Positions 1 through 6,965 of a stretch of DNA of 29,116 nt are shown here, one piece after another. Made by a program: the position numbers and the translations under genes. Every line of letters starts with the position of its first letter. The first letter of the stretch is position 1. The DNA comes from UMGS1370 sp963557065 (GTDB taxonomy: Bacteria; Bacillota; Clostridia; Lachnospirales; Lachnospiraceae). The notes below the pieces were generated by a model. That model had not been told where the DNA came from. It worked only from the letters and a program-made list of their open reading frames with translations, and made no database searches. The stretch is from assembly GCA_963557065.1 (NCBI GenBank), contig CAUWCT010000021.1:1-29116 (forward strand), written 5' to 3'.

Positions 1-84
1 GAAAGACACATCAAAATCTTTTTCAAAAGGTTCTTGACATATCACCAGAATGCTTAATGATTATTCTAAAGAGAAAAATAAGAC

Positions 85-113
85 TTGAATATTCCCATAA
101 TTTTGGGTATTAT
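85..113 (+). promoter_or_regulatory. Promoter of the secreted-protein genes
   Basis: A -35 box TTGAAT (85-90) and a -10 box TATTAT (108-113) are separated by exactly 17 bp, and the start codon at 174 lies about 55 bp beyond the expected transcription start. A second possible -35 (TTGACA, 34-39) further upstream lacks a well-placed -10. The spacer is occupied by an inverted repeat, so a repressor is likely. Confidence 0.6.
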
Positions 114-143
114 GATATTGAGGATTCCCATAAAAATGGGAAT
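91..143. repeat. Two ATTCCCAT-type inverted repeats (candidate operators)
   Basis: The second repeat is perfect: ATTCCCAT (124-131), AAAA, ATGGGAAT (136-143). The first, at 91-110, is an imperfect version (ATTCCCA facing TGGGTAT) and fills the space between the -35 and -10 boxes. Centres are about 33 bp apart, roughly three helical turns. Paired half-sites over a promoter suggest binding by a dimeric repressor; the regulator is not identified. The perfect copy could alternatively form a hairpin in the 5' leader. Confidence 0.5.
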
Positions 144-173
144 AATAGTAAATTAAACTAAGAGGTGTGATGT

Positions 174-1211
174 ATGAAAAGTAAAAAAATTTCAGTAGTA
201 ACATTAACGGCTGGTTTATCAGTATTGATGTCCATGTCAGCGTTTGCTGGACAATGGAAACAGGATTCCAATGGCCGGTGGTGGCAGAATGATGACGGTT
301 CCTATCCAGTATCTGCATGGCAATGGATTGACGATAATGATGACGGTATATCAGAAAGTTATTATTTTGATGATAAAGGCTATCTTGAAACCAATACTAC
401 AATTGGTAAATATGCAGTTAATGAAAAGGGATGCTGGACTGTAGATGGTCAAATACAAACCCAAAATAATAATTCTACCAATATGGAAAGTATAAAAAAT
501 TTTGAAAGTTATAATCCTGTTGCACAAGCAATAGGCCAAGATATGGCTTCTACTTATGGAGAAATTAAAGCAAAATATGGAGAATATGAATTAGGTAAAG
601 AACACCAAGGCAATTGGTATTATTTTGAAAGCGATTATATAAATAATTTTGTATATGATTCCAAGCGAGAAAATCCTATTTGTGATACTGACTTCGGCGT
701 TTCAGATAAAGAACAAGTAGAGTTATGGATAAATCTTACTTACGGAGAAGGGCTTCCAAAAGGAAAAGAGGTATTCTTTATCAATAGTCCTGTAAAAGTA
801 TTTACTGAGGATAATGCTATCGAAAAAATGCGGGGACATGTTGATTTTGCACCTAACTATTGCTTTTTGACAGACAATAATGGAAATATACCCGACGACA
901 GCAAGGTACTTCATATGCGTACTCAAGTAAATGTACTTTTTCCTGAATTATCTTTAAAATTTGAACTTGAGCAATTAAAAGCATGCATTGAATCCGCAGG
1001 CGGAACAGATATTGATATTCAAGATGATTCAAGTTGGTCTGAAAATCCTTGGTTAAATAATCAAATGCAAGGACAACGATGGGTAAAAGTGAATTTTAAA
1101 ATCAATGGTTATCAGTGTATGATTAGTAATTTTTCTACATCATACAATCAAGAAACAGGATTACCCCAACCCATTTTACCGACTACCTTTATACAAGTTT
1201 ATGGAAAGTAA
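174..1211 (+). CDS. Secreted protein with cell-wall-binding-like repeats
   Basis: 345 residues, start preceded by AGAGGTGTG. Residues 1-25 form a Sec signal peptide (basic MKSKK, a hydrophobic stretch, and AFA-G as cleavage site), so the protein is exported. Residues 26-100 carry aromatic repeats of the Lachnospiraceae cell-wall-binding type (GRWWQNDDGSYP, WQWID, SYYFDDKGYL, GCWTVDG), which are related to choline-binding repeats. Residues 110-345 are a separate domain that I do not recognise. It is acidic and polar, with a conserved-looking centre around YNFVYDS and a C-terminal half built of beta-like segments. The gene is followed 18 bp later by another secreted repeat protein, so the two are probably co-transcribed. 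The AT-rich coding sequence contrasts with the PTS operon downstream. A surface or wall-attached role is inferred. Confidence 0.7.
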   Translation: MKSKKISVVTLTAGLSVLMSMSAFAGQWKQDSNGRWWQNDDGSYPVSAWQWIDDNDDGISESYYFDDKGYLETNTTIGKYAVNEKGCWTVDGQIQTQNNNSTNMESIKNFESYNPVAQAIGQDMASTYGEIKAKYGEYELGKEHQGNWYYFESDYINNFVYDSKRENPICDTDFGVSDKEQVELWINLTYGEGLPKGKEVFFINSPVKVFTEDNAIEKMRGHVDFAPNYCFLTDNNGNIPDDSKVLHMRTQVNVLFPELSLKFELEQLKACIESAGGTDIDIQDDSSWSENPWLNNQMQGQRWVKVNFKINGYQCMISNFSTSYNQETGLPQPILPTTFIQVYGK

Positions 1212-1229
1212 ATACAAGGGGACATTTTT

Positions 1230-1880
1230 ATGGACAAGATGAAGAAAATCGTCATAACAATAGGAGCATTGTTAATGTTTACCATGGTTCCGATGGGGCG
1301 ATATATGCCGACTACGGTTTATGCCGCGGAGCAGTCAGAACTTCCTTACTCCATTTATTGGGAGACGCAAGCAGATGGTAGTTGGAAATACAAGCTTAAT
1401 ACAGGAGGATATGCTTCTGGATGGATTCAAGACGAAGTAGACAAAAACTGGTATTACATGGATGAATCAGCTACTATGCAGTCTGGAGTTTACAAATCCA
1501 ATGGTAAGTATTATCTCTTATCAGAGTTACACGATGGGCATTATGGTCATATGGTTAAAAATGGAGAGGTTTATCAAGGCATAACCATATCAGCCAGCAC
1601 CAATGCAGATGATGAAGGAGCATTAACCGATTCCACCTTATCAGCATTAAGAGGTGTTGGAGTCAATGTAGACAATGTTCCTGACATATCCGGTAGCCAG
1701 CATGTATCCGATGGCGAGATAGCAAACCCTTCACCAGCTCCTCAGCCAACACCAGCTCCACAGGATCAGAGTCAGGGAGATCAATCTTGGATTGAGCATG
1801 AGAAAGAGTTTATGGACAAATGGTTTGGCGGTGGCGGTGTAGGAGATGGCACTGGAGATAAGATTCATCTATACAACTAA
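1230..1880 (+). CDS. Secreted cell-wall-binding-repeat protein with proline-rich tail
   Basis: 216 residues, with AAGGGGA ahead of the start; an in-frame ATG at 1239 is an alternative start. An N-terminal signal peptide (basic MDKMKK, then a hydrophobic segment ending near VYAAE) predicts export. Residues 38-100 hold aromatic repeats of the choline-binding-like type (GSWKYKLNTGGYASGWI, NWYYMDES, GVYKSNGKYYLL). The middle is a low-complexity region rich in T, S and D. Residues 165-180 are a Pro-Ala-Gln spacer (PSPAPQPTPAPQ), and the end holds a Gly-rich stretch (GGGGVGDG). No catalytic domain is visible. It sits in the same transcription unit as the upstream secreted protein. Its role may be structural or adhesive at the wall, but this is inference. 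Confidence 0.6.
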   Translation: MDKMKKIVITIGALLMFTMVPMGRYMPTTVYAAEQSELPYSIYWETQADGSWKYKLNTGGYASGWIQDEVDKNWYYMDESATMQSGVYKSNGKYYLLSELHDGHYGHMVKNGEVYQGITISASTNADDEGALTDSTLSALRGVGVNVDNVPDISGSQHVSDGEIANPSPAPQPTPAPQDQSQGDQSWIEHEKEFMDKWFGGGGVGDGTGDKIHLYN

Positions 1881-1979
1881 TCATTCCAGTATGTGAGGAG
1901 GCTAATAAGCTTCCTTGTTAACATTATATTACAAGAGGTTTACATAGTAATGAAAACATTACTAAGAAAGGAGTTTACC

Positions 1980-2372
1980 ATGAGAAAATATGATTTAGAA
2001 CCTTATTACACAACTTTTAAAATTGCCCTTTATATGGCAGAAGAAAGATATAAAGAATATATGGCATCACATAAAGTATGTGATACAAATGTAGACGATT
2101 TAGCGCGCAAAGGAAAAGAAAAGGAATTGTATGATTTTTTGAATTCTCTTGATTATGAGGTTATAAAGGCCTTACAAGTTATAATGTATATTGGTAGAGA
2201 TTCTGCATGTATAGAAAAAGATGAAACATATAATTATGAAAAATCAAGAGAGCGTTTTGATTATCAAGGTTGGGATAATGATAAAAGCATCGAAGTATCC
2301 CAGATGGTTCAAAAACCACAATTGAGTGAGTATCTTAAAAACGGATTTAAAAAATTGAATATAATTTTGTAA
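1980..2372 (+). CDS. Hypothetical 130-residue protein
   Basis: The start at 1980 is chosen over the longer reading from 1893 because AAGAAAGGAG sits about 6 bp before this ATG, whereas nothing resembling a ribosome site precedes 1893. The product (MRKYDLEPYY...) is charged and soluble with no signal peptide or membrane segment. It has a helical look with many Y, K, E and D residues, for example AEERYKEYMASHK and DFLNSLDYEVIKALQVIMYIGRD. The pattern recalls small clostridial proteins of about 130 residues with no known function; I cannot assign it. It lies about 100 bp after the secreted pair and may share their promoter. A hairpin zone and a strong terminator follow. Confidence 0.6.
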   Translation: MRKYDLEPYYTTFKIALYMAEERYKEYMASHKVCDTNVDDLARKGKEKELYDFLNSLDYEVIKALQVIMYIGRDSACIEKDETYNYEKSRERFDYQGWDNDKSIEVSQMVQKPQLSEYLKNGFKKLNIIL

Positions 2373-2502
2373 CAAGTATAAAATATATAGCTGAAGACAG
2401 TTTGAAGACACATGGAGGACAGTGTGCGCTCCTCCTTGTATTTACTAGCTTTTTCTGACAGAATCGAATCCGATTCCCGTCAGCAGCTCTCTCTAAAACG
2501 CG
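2373..2502. other. Gene-free termination zone with stacked hairpins
   Basis: Two hairpins precede the clear terminator at 2503. The first pairs GGAGGA (2414-2419) with TCCTCC (2430-2435) and is followed by TTGTATTT. The second pairs CTGAC plus GAATC (2455-2465) with GATTC plus GTCAG (2472-2483), separated by small bulges. No ORF of note is present. GAATCGAATCC superficially resembles a tRNA T-loop, but the arms do not fit a tRNA. Confidence 0.4.
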
Positions 2503-2537
2503 CCGGAACCTTGATTTTAAAGGGTTCCGGTTTTTTT
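2503..2537 (+). terminator. Rho-independent terminator
   Basis: CCGGAACC (2503-2510) pairs with GGTTCCGG (2523-2530) and runs directly into seven T residues (2531-2537). This separates the AT-rich secreted-protein unit from the PTS operon. Confidence 0.85.
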
Positions 2538-2549
2538 GTGCTTTAGACT

Positions 2550-2568
2550 TTACTCGACCTTACTCGAC
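2550..2568. repeat. Tandem 9-bp direct repeat upstream of the RpiR gene
   Basis: TTACTCGAC occurs at 2550-2558 and again at 2560-2568, a 10-bp period (about one helical turn), just upstream of the -10 box of the regulator gene. This placement fits a binding site for an activator or autoregulator. It could also be chance. Confidence 0.35.
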
Positions 2569-2593
2569 TATATATGTAAAAATGGATTTGTTA

Positions 2594-2602
2594 TGATATA
2601 AT
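2594..2602 (+). promoter_or_regulatory. Extended -10 promoter for the RpiR-family gene
   Basis: TGATATAAT at 2594-2602 is an extended -10 box. The hexamer 17 bp upstream (ATGTAA) is a poor -35, as is common for extended -10 promoters. The start codon follows at 2624 with GGGGG ahead of it. Confidence 0.5.
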
Positions 2603-2623
2603 TAAAAAAAGGGGGTTACGTAT

Positions 2624-3415
2624 ATGGATACAGTAGATTTGAGAAAAATTACAGATGGAAAGAATCTTACAAAAGTAGAAACAGATGTGCTTTGGTACAT
2701 TATTGAACATATGGACAGCGTCCTGAAAATCGGAGTCAGGGGAGTTGCAAAGGCAAACTATACCTCAACGTCAACAATTATGAGACTAACGAAAAAACTG
2801 GGATACAGTGGATTTGTGGATATGTATTATAAATTGCTGCCGCTTGTGGATCGTCAGCAGGAAACTTCAGAAAAAGAAATGGGATTTATCAACAGCTTTT
2901 GTACCAACTCCCTTCTTACCTATAATTCCTATGATACCATAAAAAGTTTTGCCAGAAAAATCAGTGAGATTGGAGACGGCTATATATTTTTGTATGCGAC
3001 TGGATTTTCTGCTATTGCAATGGAATATTTGACCAAAAAGCTTTTGGTACTTGGAATCCGGTGCATTGCATCCAATGGGATGGATTCCATTGGGGTATTT
3101 GAAAACAATCTCCAGCAAATGAAGATGCTGATTGTATTTTCCCGATCCGGAGAGACAAAATGGGTCGTTGACAGGGTAAAAACAGCAAAAGAAAATGGAA
3201 TTTACACAGTTTCCTTTACCAATGAACTGGATAACCGTGTCAGCACCCAGGCCGATATGAATTTTCATATTGAAGACAGCAACAAACTGGATGACCGAAA
3301 TATGATGGCAAATACATTTTTTCCTAATGTGCTGATGTTGATAGAGCTGCTGATTTATGAATACCATAAAGTCCTTCAGGAGAACAAAACGGAAACCTGT
3401 TACCAACCTGGGTAA
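2624..3415 (+). CDS. glvR: RpiR-family transcriptional regulator of alpha-glucoside PTS
   Basis: 263 residues, the normal RpiR length. The N-terminal 75 or so residues are a helix-turn-helix domain: KNLTKVETDVLWYIIEHMD, then GVRGVAKANYTSTSTIMRLTKKLGYSGF, where the recognition helix contains the TSTSTIMRL signature. Residues 110-240 form a SIS sugar-phosphate isomerase-like domain (IFLYATGFSAIAMEYLTKKLLVLG; MLIVFSRSGETKWVVDRVKTAK, with the SRSGET phosphosugar-binding motif). It is therefore expected to bind DNA and sense a phosphorylated sugar. It sits directly upstream of EIICB and GH4 genes, the same trio as B. subtilis glvA-glvR-glvC, so control of 6-phospho-alpha-glucoside catabolism is the likely job. 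Its stop codon lies inside the following terminator stem. Confidence 0.85.
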   Translation: MDTVDLRKITDGKNLTKVETDVLWYIIEHMDSVLKIGVRGVAKANYTSTSTIMRLTKKLGYSGFVDMYYKLLPLVDRQQETSEKEMGFINSFCTNSLLTYNSYDTIKSFARKISEIGDGYIFLYATGFSAIAMEYLTKKLLVLGIRCIASNGMDSIGVFENNLQQMKMLIVFSRSGETKWVVDRVKTAKENGIYTVSFTNELDNRVSTQADMNFHIEDSNKLDDRNMMANTFFPNVLMLIELLIYEYHKVLQENKTETCYQPG

Positions 3416-3427
3416 CAGGTTTTCTTT
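3394..3427 (+). terminator. Terminator overlapping the end of the RpiR gene
   Basis: AACCTGTTACC (3394-3404) pairs perfectly with GGTAACAGGTT (3411-3421), leaving a 6-nt loop and a T-rich tail (TTTCTTT). The TAA stop of the RpiR gene (3413-3415) lies in the descending arm, so the transcript ends almost at the stop codon. The transporter genes then need their own promoter, which is found just downstream. Confidence 0.85.
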
Positions 3428-3440
3428 ACCCTGGAAACTA

Positions 3441-3471
3441 TGTACAACGCCATAAGGCATTGATATAATGC
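3441..3471 (+). promoter_or_regulatory. Promoter and palindrome of the PTS operon
   Basis: TGTACA (3441-3446) and TATAAT (3464-3469) are spaced by 17 bp, with the extended TGA just before the -10. A palindrome GCATT-GATAT-AATGC (3457-3471) covers the -10 box, and GCC-ATAA-GGC lies just upstream of it. The position over the -10 fits a repressor site, possibly for the RpiR protein encoded next door. Confidence 0.6.
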
Positions 3472-3526
3472 TGATATGAATTTCACGTGGAATGTAATGT
3501 AAAATAAGAAAATGGAGAAAAGACAA

Positions 3527-5119
3527 ATGAAGGAAAAAATAATGGATCAACTGCAGCGTTTTTCTAAAGCGATGTTTATACCAGTGCTGATTTTACCGAT
3601 TGCTGGTATTCTGATTGCAGTAGGAAATCTTTTTACAAACGCGAAGCTTTTAGAAGTGCTGCCATTTTTAGATAATCCGGTCACAACAGGATTTGGTGCT
3701 TTGCTGTCCGGTTCTCTGGTGGCAATCTTAAACAATCTGGGATTGATTTTCTGTGTAGGCCTGGCTGTCGGACTGGCAAATAAGAAAAAAGCAGAAGCTG
3801 GATTTACTGCTGTGCTGGGATTTCTGGTATTTATCAATGCCATGAATAAATTCATGGGACTTACCGGAATCCTTTATACTGGAGAATCTTTAAGAGGAAC
3901 GGGACAGGCCCTGGTATTAGGAGTTCAGATCCTGGATATGGGCGTTTTCTTAGGACTTATTCTTGGTGTTGTAACCGCCATGGTACATAACCGGTTTAGC
4001 GAAACAGAATTTAATAATGCGTTCCAGATTTATGGAGGAACCAGATTTTCCTTTATCGTATTGATTCCGGTAGTCGTAATTTTAGCAGTCATCCTCACCT
4101 ATGTATGGCCGTTTGTACAGGCTGGAATTACTGCATTAGGCGGATTTATTAATCAGGCTGGAAATTTCGGACTTTTTGTATATGGCGCGTTAGAAAGACT
4201 TTTGATTCCGACAGGACTGCATCATTTAGTTTACACCCCATTTTTATATACGTCTCTGGGCGGTGTGGAAACCATCGGCGGACAGATTCTGGAAGGTTCC
4301 AGAAATATCTATTACGCAGAAATGGCAGATCCAACCATTGCACAGCTTTCCGCTTCTGTAATCTGGGATGCGAGAGGTATTTCCAAAATGTTTGGACTGA
4401 TTGGTGCGTGTCTGGCTATGTATCATACAGCCCGTCCTGAAAATAGAAAGAAAATCAAAGCAATTTTGATTCCTGCAGCAGTAACTTCTTTTATAGCAGG
4501 AGTCACCGAGCCGATTGAGTTCTCCTTTATGTTTGTAGCTCCAATCCTGTTTGTAACTCATGCTATGTTAAGCGGTCTGAGCATGGTAGTTTTAAATATT
4601 TTGGATGTACGTGCCATTGGTCCCAATGGATTTATTGATTTCCTGCTTTACAACGTTCCTTTGGGAATTGAGAAAACAGGGTGGCCTATGTATATTGCAG
4701 TAGGTCTGATGTTCTTTGTGATTTATTATGTAATCTTTAGATTCCTGATTACCAAGCTGAATTTAAAAACACTTGGACGTGAGACGGAAGGCATGGAAAT
4801 GAAGCTTCATACCAAGGCGGAATATAAGGAAAAGGTTGCTGCCGAAAAGAGCAAAAAAGAGGCACAGGAGATTGACGCAGCAGTCATTATAAAAGCTCTG
4901 GGCGGCCCTGAAAATATTAAAAAAGTAGATAACTGCTATACCCGTCTGAGACTGATACTGGAAAATCCGGATGTGGTAGATGAAACTGTATTAAAGCAGG
5001 ATACCGGAGCTAATGCCGTTGTGAAAAAGGGCAATAATGTCCAGGTTATATATGGATTAAAAGTGGCTGCAGTCCGGAAAGCAGTTGATGCAGAACTGGG
5101 ACTTGGCGGCGAAAAATAA
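3527..5119 (+). CDS. glvC: Alpha-glucoside PTS transporter, EIICB subunits fused
   Basis: The start at 3527 (MKEKIMDQLQRFSKAMF) is preferred because GGAG lies 9 bp upstream; an ATG at 3512 overlaps that site. It gives 530 residues, normal for glucose-family EIICB proteins. Residues 1-425 are the membrane EIIC domain, with ten or so hydrophobic segments and family motifs such as SKAMFIPVLILPIAG, GLHHLVYTPF, and VTEPIEFSFMFVAP with its conserved TEPIEF. Residues 450-530 form EIIB, with the phospho-cysteine in DNCYTRLRL (Cys470). It would import maltose-like alpha-glucosides and phosphorylate them at C6. There is no EIIA domain or gene here, so phosphate must come from an EIIA encoded elsewhere. 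The GH4 gene starts 18 bp downstream, so the two are co-translated. Confidence 0.9.
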   Translation: MKEKIMDQLQRFSKAMFIPVLILPIAGILIAVGNLFTNAKLLEVLPFLDNPVTTGFGALLSGSLVAILNNLGLIFCVGLAVGLANKKKAEAGFTAVLGFLVFINAMNKFMGLTGILYTGESLRGTGQALVLGVQILDMGVFLGLILGVVTAMVHNRFSETEFNNAFQIYGGTRFSFIVLIPVVVILAVILTYVWPFVQAGITALGGFINQAGNFGLFVYGALERLLIPTGLHHLVYTPFLYTSLGGVETIGGQILEGSRNIYYAEMADPTIAQLSASVIWDARGISKMFGLIGACLAMYHTARPENRKKIKAILIPAAVTSFIAGVTEPIEFSFMFVAPILFVTHAMLSGLSMVVLNILDVRAIGPNGFIDFLLYNVPLGIEKTGWPMYIAVGLMFFVIYYVIFRFLITKLNLKTLGRETEGMEMKLHTKAEYKEKVAAEKSKKEAQEIDAAVIIKALGGPENIKKVDNCYTRLRLILENPDVVDETVLKQDTGANAVVKKGNNVQVIYGLKVAAVRKAVDAELGLGGEK

Positions 5120-5137
5120 AAAATGGAGGAGCCTATC

Positions 5138-6466
5138 ATGAAAAAATTTGCAGTTGTAATTGCTGGCGGCGGAAGCACTTATACGCCTGGAATTGTAAAA
5201 ATGATGCTGGAACATCAGGAAGATTTTCCACTAAAGTCGATCACTTTGTATGACAATGATGAAGAACGTCAGGCCGTTATCGGAGAAGCGCTGGCAATTT
5301 TAATGAAAGAGGAAGCTTCGGAAGTTGCATTTTCCTTTACAACCGATCCGAAAGAGGCTTTTACGGAAAAAGATTTCTGCATGGCTCATATTCGCGTTGG
5401 AAAATATGAAATGAGAAAGCTGGATGAGAGAATTCCATTAAAATACGGTGTAGTAGGACAGGAAACCTGCGGTCCTGGCGGAATTGCCTATGGCATGAGA
5501 AGTATTACCGGAATGCTGGAAATTATTGATTATATGACTGAATATTCTCCAGAATGCTGGATGTTAAACTACTCCAATCCTGCATCTATTGTTGCAGAGG
5601 CCTGCAGAGTTCTGCGTCCGGATGCCCGCGTCATTAATATCTGCGATATGCCGGTCGGAACCCGAAGAAGAATGGCGTACATTGTTGGAAAAGAATATGA
5701 TGATTTAGATGTACGTTATTTTGGCTTAAACCATTTTGGATGGTGGACCAGCGTGAAAGACAAAACCACCGGCGAAGACTATATGCCAAAGCTTTTGGAA
5801 TATGTATCTGAAAATGGCTACCTGACCCAGAAGGCGATAGAAACCCAGCATATGGATGAAAGCTGGCAGGCAACCCATAAAAAAGCCAAGGATTTACTGG
5901 CTCTGGATCCAAAGTTTCTGCCCAATACTTATTTAAAATACTATCTCTATCCAGACTATGTAGTAGAACATTCTAATCCGGAATATACAAGAGCAGATGA
6001 AGTAATCGCCGGAAGGGAAAAAGAAGTATTTGGAGCAGCCAGGGAAATTATCCGCAAGCAGACTGCGACAGGCGGAGAATTTACGGTAGACAATCATGCA
6101 TCCTTTATTGTAGCACTGGCAAGAGCGATTGCATTTAATACTCATGAAATCATGCTTTGTATCGTAGAAAATAAAGGCGCTATCAGCAACTTTGATTCGG
6201 ATGCAATGGTAGAAGTTCCTTGTGTAGTAGGTTCTAATGGACCAGAAGCCATTTGCCAGGGAGAAATCCCGACGTTTGAGCGGGGAATGATGCAGGAGCA
6301 GCTTGCGGTAGAAAAATTAGTAGTAGAAGCGTATGTAGAAAAGAGCTATTTGAAACTGTGGCAGGCGCTGACACTGTCTAAAACTGTACCAAGCGCAGCA
6401 GTTGCAAAGCAGATCCTGGATGATTTAATCGAAGCAAATAAAGAATACTGGCCGGAATTAAAATAG
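5138..6466 (+). CDS. glvA: 6-phospho-alpha-glucosidase, glycoside hydrolase family 4
   Basis: The start at 5138 (MKKFAVVIAGGGSTYTPG) has GGAGGA 7 bp upstream; the reading from 5123 would begin inside that site. It is 442 residues long, matching GlvA/MalH (about 440). The N-terminal AGGGSTYTPG is the NAD-binding loop of GH4. YDNDEERQ, AHIRVGKYEMR, LKYGVVGQETCGPGGIAYGMRS, MLNYSNPA, NICDMPVG (the cysteine is a metal ligand) and NHFGWW (the histidine is a metal ligand) all match GlvA as I remember it. The family uses NAD and Mn(II) in a redox-elimination mechanism to split 6-phospho-maltose and related glucosides into glucose 6-phosphate and glucose. It acts in the cytosol on the product of the adjacent PTS transporter. 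The operon ends at the terminator in the downstream repeat. Confidence 0.93.
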   Translation: MKKFAVVIAGGGSTYTPGIVKMMLEHQEDFPLKSITLYDNDEERQAVIGEALAILMKEEASEVAFSFTTDPKEAFTEKDFCMAHIRVGKYEMRKLDERIPLKYGVVGQETCGPGGIAYGMRSITGMLEIIDYMTEYSPECWMLNYSNPASIVAEACRVLRPDARVINICDMPVGTRRRMAYIVGKEYDDLDVRYFGLNHFGWWTSVKDKTTGEDYMPKLLEYVSENGYLTQKAIETQHMDESWQATHKKAKDLLALDPKFLPNTYLKYYLYPDYVVEHSNPEYTRADEVIAGREKEVFGAAREIIRKQTATGGEFTVDNHASFIVALARAIAFNTHEIMLCIVENKGAISNFDSDAMVEVPCVVGSNGPEAICQGEIPTFERGMMQEQLAVEKLVVEAYVEKSYLKLWQALTLSKTVPSAAVAKQILDDLIEANKEYWPELK

Positions 6467-6486
6467 ATCGGCTGGACATGAAAACT

Positions 6487-6655
6487 ATCCCCATAAAAGG
6501 GAGGAAGCCGGTCAGGGTATCCTGCCGGCTTTTAAGGTATTATGAAAAAAAGTTTTAACAGCTATCTGCTTTACAAAAATGAGTATACAAGGCAAATATG
6601 AGCAATCTATAGAAAAAATGTGAACAAATTGTAAGAATTTTTTGAAGAATGTTGA
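6487..6655 (+). repeat. Direct repeat copy 1, left boundary of the ABC/MurQ module
   Basis: These 169 bp reappear at 17685-17854. Beyond the first 16 bases, where there is one indel and two substitutions, I find only three substitutions (C/T near 6573 and 6607, A/T near 6637), about 97 percent identity. Similarity stops abruptly at both ends. The repeat contains a terminator (6505-6533) followed by AT-rich sequence ending ...GAATGTTGA. The unit between the copies is an intact eight-gene module, so the repeat looks like the scar of an insertion or duplication. Confidence 0.85.
6505..6533 (+). terminator. Terminator of the PTS operon, inside repeat copy 1
   Basis: AAGCCGG (6505-6511) plus CAGG (6513-6516) pair with CCTG (6521-6524) plus CCGGCTT (6525-6531), leaving a bulged T and a GTAT loop, and ending in TTT. 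The same structure is present in repeat copy 2. Confidence 0.75.
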
Positions 6656-6905
6656 AAAAAATAGAGGTGTCCAGGCCACTATTAAAAGAATCTATGATGG
6701 ATAAACTGAGTGTGAAAGAATATGAGGACCCCTTTAGGGGAAGTCGGCAATACGAACGCCCCTTGAAGGGGCCGCGACTTCGAGGCGATCTGGTAAGAGA
6801 TTTGACCGTCTATCAGGCCCGTATATTTTCCGGAATAGCATATGAGAGAGTCCTGTACGCGGATTTTACCATTAAATTTTGAACATGGTATCCTTACTTC
6901 GTGAA
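6656..6905 (+). other. Unexplained structured intergenic region ahead of the binding-protein promoter
   Basis: No convincing gene is present. An open frame of 77 codons from 6649 has no good ribosome site and an atypical, Arg-rich composition. The sequence at 6729-6781 is strongly structured: CCCC-TTTA-GGGG (6729-6740), CCCCT-TGA-AGGGG (6759-6771), and an outer stem GAAGTCG (6740-6746) with CGACTTC (6775-6781). The GGGG of the first hairpin can instead pair with the CCCC of the second, so alternative folds exist. It may be an operator array or a regulatory RNA. Confidence 0.4.
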
Positions 6906-6934
6906 TTTACGGCAAGCTGCAGGAAAGATATAAT
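6906..6934 (+). promoter_or_regulatory. Promoter of the ABC-transporter operon
   Basis: TTTACG (6906-6911) and TATAAT (6929-6934) are separated by 17 bp. The start codon of the binding protein follows at 6966 with GGGAGG 8 bp before it. This is the probable target of the AraC-type response regulator encoded in the same operon. Confidence 0.6.
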
Positions 6935-6965
6935 TAGTTTAACAAATTTAAGGGAGGATACACAA

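Noticed and set aside
2455..2483. Possible tRNA 3' end or attachment site (GAATCGAATCC)
   Set aside because: The arms pair as a plain hairpin (CTGAC/GTCAG, GAATC/GATTC), no acceptor or anticodon arm can be built, and no integrase is nearby.
2867..3550. Long minus-strand frame (227 codons) opposite the RpiR gene
   Set aside because: It is a shadow of a well-supported gene. The product is rich in H, F, I and S with no domain, and it crosses a terminator.
6649..6882. Open frame of 77 codons from an ATG at the end of repeat copy 1
   Set aside because: The ribosome site is poor and the composition is odd. The frame crosses the strong hairpins at 6729-6781, and its first codons lie in the repeat. 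Better explained as non-coding.
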